Below are positions 60,932 to 64,000 of a stretch of DNA of 64,000 nucleotides, one piece after another. A program made the position numbers and the translations under genes. This stretch comes from Arthrobacter agilis (lineage in GTDB: Bacteria > Actinomycetota > Actinomycetes > Actinomycetales > Micrococcaceae). The notes below the pieces were generated by a model. The model saw nothing but the letters and a program-made list of their open reading frames with translations, was not told where the DNA came from and did not search any database. The stretch is from positions 2,790,001 to 2,854,000 of the forward strand of contig NZ_JAUSXO010000001.1 of the NCBI RefSeq assembly GCF_030816075.1, in the 5' to 3' direction. Each line of letters opens with the position of its first letter. The first letter of the stretch is position 1.

Positions 60932-61628
60932 CCGTTCGGTCCCGGACATCGACCGGCGCGGACTCCGCGACCGGGTCTACGACCGCATCCTCGACATCCT
61001 GCTGTCGAGCGAGATGGAGCCCGGGGCGCGCCTCTCCATCGACACCCTGGCCAAGCAGCTCAAGGTCTCCCCCACGCCGGTCCGCGAGGCCATGGTGCAG
61101 CTCGAACGCACGGGACTCGTGACCCGCGAGGCCCTCAAGGGGTACCGGATCGCCCCTCCCCTCGGCCGGGCACAGCTCGACGAGCTCTTCGAGGCGCGCA
61201 TCATGCTGGAGGTCGAGGCCGCCAGGCTCGCCGCTCCGCGTGCCGAGGCCTTCCTGCCCGCCCTGCTCCGGGCGCACGAGCACCACCACCGGATGGCCGA
61301 ACGGCTCACCGACCTGATGCTGGACGGGCGCATCCCGATCCCGACCGTCCACGACTATTTCAACGCCGATCACGCCTTCCACCTGGTGGTCCTGGACGCC
61401 GCCGGCAACCGCTACGTCCGGGACATGTACGCGAACCTCGGCGCCCTCACCCACAGGATGCGCCAGGCCGTCATCCGGGGGACGAGCGATGTCGCGGAAG
61501 CGGCGGCAGAACACGAAGCCATCGTCGAGGCCTTCGCCAGCGGTGACCTCGTCACGCCCGTGACCGCGCTGCGCGCCCACATCGAGGGTGTCCGCGCCCG
61601 GTCGCTCGACGACTCCCCGCAGGACTGA
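60912..61628 (+). CDS. GntR family regulator (FadR subfamily)
   Basis: 238 residues. Winged helix LRDRVYDRILDILLSSEMEPGARLSIDTLAKQLKVSPTPVREAMVQLERTGLV (blocks: RVYDRILDILLSSEMEPGA, LKVSPTPVREAMVQLER), then an all-helical FCD domain with HAFHLVVLDAAGNRYV and EHEAIVEAFASGD, whose His/Asp residues bind metal and ligand. GTG 60912 is chosen: GGAGG is 5 nt upstream. Overlaps the TIM-like gene by 20 nt. Likely represses the cluster through the TCCTATAG sites. Confidence 0.88.
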   Translation: MTVGLPDRSVPDIDRRGLRDRVYDRILDILLSSEMEPGARLSIDTLAKQLKVSPTPVREAMVQLERTGLVTREALKGYRIAPPLGRAQLDELFEARIMLEVEAARLAAPRAEAFLPALLRAHEHHHRMAERLTDLMLDGRIPIPTVHDYFNADHAFHLVVLDAAGNRYVRDMYANLGALTHRMRQAVIRGTSDVAEAAAEHEAIVEAFASGDLVTPVTALRAHIEGVRARSLDDSPQD

Positions 61629-61647
61629 CGCAAGCACTTTCTGGGTC

Positions 61648-61689
61648 TTGCAGAGACAGAACCGGCGGTCTATCTTTCCTATAGGATCT
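61648..61689 (+). promoter_or_regulatory. Promoter and GntR operator before the isomerase gene
   Basis: -35 TTGCAG (61648-61653), 17-nt spacer, -10 TATCTT (61671-61676), followed directly by the palindrome TCCTATAGGA (61677-61686), where a bound repressor would cover the start of transcription. Matches the element at 58270 in 12 of 13 bases. Confidence 0.72.
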
Positions 61690-61729
61690 TTTCTTCCCGG
61701 TCCTCCCCCGATTGCAATGGAGCAACACG

Positions 61730-62680
61730 ATGTCTTCGCAGCCCCCGTTCACCCCGGAAGCGTGGCCCATCGCCACCTGCCTGCACGGTATCCCCACCGT
61801 GAGCCGGGAGGGCGTGGCCCTTCACGACGCGGACAGTGAAGCCTGGGACGACATGTTCGGCGAGGTGGAACGCGTCGGCTTCTCGCTCGCCGAACTCGCC
61901 GACAGTCATGTCCGTCCCGCGGACCTCGAACCGTCCCGGCGCGACGAATTCCTCTCCATCGCCGCCTCGCACGGGGTGCGCATCCCCTCGGTCCACCTGC
62001 AGCGGCAGAGCGTGATCATGCCGGGGCACGAGGAACGCAACCTCGCCTACGCGCACCGCACCATCGACGCGGCCGCCGCCTGGGGCATGGAGGTGTTCTC
62101 CACCGGCCTCCATCAGCCCTTCAGCGACGCCCAGCGGCGCGCGCTCTGGTTCTGGACGGCGGAGGGGCCCAAGGACCCGGACGACCCCGAGATCTGGCAG
62201 GCGGCGGTCTCCCGCCTGCGGGAGCTCGGCCGGCACGCGGCCGACGTCGGCCTCAAGATGTCGCTGGAACTCTACGAGGACACCTACCTCGGCACCGGCG
62301 ACAGCGCCGTCCGGCTGGTCGAGGAGCTCGGCCTCGACAACGTCGGCATCAATCCCGACGTCGCGAACCTGATCCGCCTGCACCGCCCGGTCGAGGACTG
62401 GCGCGAACTCCACGCGAAGCTCCTCCCCTACGCCAACTACTGGCATGTGAAGAACTACACCCGGGACGAGGCCGCCGACGGCTCCTGGGCCACCAGCGTC
62501 CCCTCCTCCATGGAGGCCGGGCTCATCAACTACCGCCAGGTCATCCGCGACGCCGTCGAACTCGGCTTCGACGGCATCTTCCTCTGCGAGCACTACGGCG
62601 GGGACAGCCTCGGTAATTGCGCCACCAACCAGACCTACATCAGATCACTCCTGCCGGCACAGAAGAAGAAGGACTCATGA
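61730..62680 (+). CDS. Sugar-phosphate isomerase/epimerase-like TIM-barrel protein
   Basis: 316 residues of the AP-endonuclease-2/xylose-isomerase-like fold: VERVGFSLAELADSHVRP, RIPSVHLQRQSV, MSLELYEDTYLG (metal Glu), NVGINPDVANLIRLH (Asp/Asn), YWHVKNYTRD (His) and GIFLCEHYGGD (Glu) give the usual metal site. Isomerises or epimerises a sugar, sugar acid or phosphate. ATG 61730 follows GGAG at 8 nt. Stop overlaps the next start (ATGA). Confidence 0.85.
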   Translation: MSSQPPFTPEAWPIATCLHGIPTVSREGVALHDADSEAWDDMFGEVERVGFSLAELADSHVRPADLEPSRRDEFLSIAASHGVRIPSVHLQRQSVIMPGHEERNLAYAHRTIDAAAAWGMEVFSTGLHQPFSDAQRRALWFWTAEGPKDPDDPEIWQAAVSRLRELGRHAADVGLKMSLELYEDTYLGTGDSAVRLVEELGLDNVGINPDVANLIRLHRPVEDWRELHAKLLPYANYWHVKNYTRDEAADGSWATSVPSSMEAGLINYRQVIRDAVELGFDGIFLCEHYGGDSLGNCATNQTYIRSLLPAQKKKDS

Positions 62681-63630
62681 CACCGAAGAGAATCGCCGTC
62701 ATCGGATCGGGCTACATGGGCGGCGGTATCGCCCAGGTCCTCGCTCTCGCCGGTCACACCGTCCGCATCGCGGACGTGAGCGCCGAGATCGCGGCCTCCA
62801 ACCTGGCCCGGCTGCTCACCGAGGCAGACCAGTTCACGGCCGACGGCCTCTTCCCCGAGGACGCACGCGCCCGCATCGAGGCGAACCTGACCGCCGCCGC
62901 CTCCATCGAGGAGGCCGTCTCGGACGCGGAGTTCATCGAGGAGGCCGTGCCGGAGCGCATCGAGATCAAGCACGAGTCGCTGCGCAGGATCTCCGCGGCG
63001 GCGCTGCCCGACGCCGTGATCGGCTCGAACACCTCGACCATCCTCATCGCGAGCCTGGCCGACGCGGTGGAGCGTCCCGAGCGTTTCCTCGGCGTCCACT
63101 TCTCCAATCCCGCCCCGTTCATCCCCGGGGTGGAACTCATCCCCCACCCGGGCACGGACGACGCCGTCCTGCCGCTGGTCGAGGAGATCGTGGCGTCCAC
63201 CGGCAAGGAGACGGCCCGGGTGAAGGACGCCACGGGATTCGTGCTCAACCGGCTCCAGTACGCCCTGTTCCACGAGGCCACGCAGATCGTCGAGGAGGGC
63301 ATCGCCACCCCCGACGACATCGACACGATCGTCCGGACGACCTTCGGCTTCCGGCTCCCCGTGTTCGGTCCGTTCGCCATCGCCGACATGGCAGGGCTCG
63401 ACGTCTACTCGTTCTGCTACGCGTCGCTGCAGACGAGGTGGCCGGAACGCTTCGCGACCCCGGAGTCGCTCAAGCAGCTCGTCGACGCCGGGCATTTCGG
63501 CACGAAGACAGGCTCCGGTTACCTCGACGTCCCCGCGGAACGCACCGCCGAACTGATCGCCTACCGCAACAAGGCCTACGTGGCCATCAAGAAGCTCATG
63601 GACGAGCTCGGCCCCGCACCCATCCACTGA
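62677..63630 (+). CDS. 3-hydroxyacyl-CoA-dehydrogenase-fold NAD oxidoreductase
   Basis: 317 residues. N-terminal Rossmann GSGYMGGGIAQVLALAGHTV, EFIEEAVPERIEIKHE, GSNTSTILIASLADAVERPERFLGVHFSNPAPFIPGVELIPH (blocks) and the helical C-terminal domain with DATGFVLNRLQYALFHEATQIVEEG. No acyl-CoA genes are nearby; in sugar-acid loci this fold includes gulonate or lambda-crystallin-type 3-dehydrogenases, so the substrate is probably a hydroxy-acid or polyol derivative. Confidence 0.84.
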   Translation: MTPKRIAVIGSGYMGGGIAQVLALAGHTVRIADVSAEIAASNLARLLTEADQFTADGLFPEDARARIEANLTAAASIEEAVSDAEFIEEAVPERIEIKHESLRRISAAALPDAVIGSNTSTILIASLADAVERPERFLGVHFSNPAPFIPGVELIPHPGTDDAVLPLVEEIVASTGKETARVKDATGFVLNRLQYALFHEATQIVEEGIATPDDIDTIVRTTFGFRLPVFGPFAIADMAGLDVYSFCYASLQTRWPERFATPESLKQLVDAGHFGTKTGSGYLDVPAERTAELIAYRNKAYVAIKKLMDELGPAPIH

Positions 63631-63648
63631 ACCCCAGGAGGTCCCATC

Positions 63649-64000
63649 GTGGTACCAGCCTTCCCCGACTCCCGGTCGGTCATCCTCACCGGGGCGGCCT
63701 CGCCGCGCGGTATCGGTCGCGCGACAGCGCACTACCTCGCCGAACGCGGCTGGAGCATCGGCATCATCGACATCGACGACGCAGCGGCGAAAGCCGTCGC
63801 CCAGGAGATCGCCGAGCAGTACGGCGTGACCGCGGCGGGCGCCGGCGCGAACGTCGCCCGCGAGCAGGAGGTCCGGGCGGCCTTCGACAGCCTCGAGGCC
63901 GAACTGCCGCAACTCGTCGCCCTGGTGAACCTCGCGGGCGTCTCCAGCCCCGTGCCCTACCTCGAGGTCACGGCCGAGGAGTGGGACCGCGTCATGGGCG
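63649..64000 (+). CDS. Short-chain dehydrogenase/reductase, 3'-truncated by the window edge
   Basis: 117 residues visible. TGAASPRGIGRATA (TGxxxGIG; residues 14-27), IDIDD (adenine-ribose Asp, NAD preference) and LVNLAGVSSP identify a classical SDR. The start is GTG 63649 with CAGGAGG upstream. It is fifth in the tetritol-type cluster and likely oxidises the polyol or a sugar intermediate; tetritol dehydrogenases of related loci belong to this family. Confidence 0.85.
   Translation, partial: MVPAFPDSRSVILTGAASPRGIGRATAHYLAERGWSIGIIDIDDAAAKAVAQEIAEQYGVTAAGAGANVAREQEVRAAFDSLEAELPQLVALVNLAGVSSPVPYLEVTAEEWDRVMG

Overview
This window is GC-rich (roughly 70% by eye), densely coding DNA of an actinobacterium. 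It most resembles Micrococcaceae, Arthrobacter sensu lato. The evidence is the dnaK-grpE-dnaJ-hspR operon with HspR operators, a mycothiol-type arsenate reductase, an ANTAR protein, a SAM-IV-class riboswitch, a WXG100-type protein, frequent GTG starts, and many genes whose -10 box sits 6-7 nt before the start codon, as expected for leaderless mRNAs. I see no phage, insertion sequence, CRISPR array, rRNA or tRNA. It reads as chromosomal backbone with some accessory cassettes.

Layout. 1-3700: end of an MFS transporter, an SDR, a DUF4287/DUF5655 protein, a PspA-like protein and a membrane-anchored helical protein. 3894-9564: the HspR-controlled chaperone operon and a kinase-like DUF2252 protein. 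9614-12319: PadR with its membrane partner, a cupin, ArsC and a small acidic protein. 12343-17691: a five-gene minus-strand operon (phosphodiester glycosidase, GT2-GtrA, DUF4956, VTC-type polyphosphate polymerase, carbohydrate-binding lipoprotein) that looks like an undescribed surface-polymer system; its lipoprotein gene carries a frameshift in a six-base homopolymer. 17767-20459: an ArgO-like exporter, a cyclic-di-GMP-I riboswitch before a response regulator, a Hpt-like protein without its histidine, and DUF6221. 20589-26906: a two-component system with a small exported protein, an MMPL exporter with divergent MarR, and a methyltransferase. 27002-29116: a three-gene WXG100/effector-like cassette. 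29170-33723: LMW-PTP, RhtB exporter, a kinase-PabB fusion and an amine oxidase.

33682-36630: MetNIQ methionine importer under a SAM riboswitch. 36791-39927: divergent GAF and GAF-ANTAR genes, DinB, GNAT. 40094-45065: a small charged protein and a YtfQ-YtfR-YtfT-YjfF sugar importer under a LacI-type operator. 45097-48799: PabC, then a second amino-acid ABC importer under a near-identical copy of the SAM riboswitch. 48878-51953: a TPP-riboswitch-controlled YkoEDC thiamine-precursor ECF transporter. 52105-58240: DUF4235, FUSC, an amino-acid permease, a PCD-VOC fusion, a flavin monooxygenase and a UBP zinc-finger protein. 58309-64000: a tetritol/tetrulose-type catabolic cluster (DhaK-like kinase, TIM-like isomerase, GntR regulator, AP-endonuclease-fold isomerase, 3HCDH-type dehydrogenase, SDR) with a shared operator motif before two of its units.

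How it fits together: several units are wired to small-molecule RNA sensors (SAM twice, TPP, c-di-GMP), so predicted substrates can be read from the regulation. The second ABC importer, for instance, should carry a sulfur amino acid. The least understood units are the VTC/DUF4956 operon, the WXG100 cassette and the c-di-GMP-sensing response regulator next to a degenerate Hpt protein.
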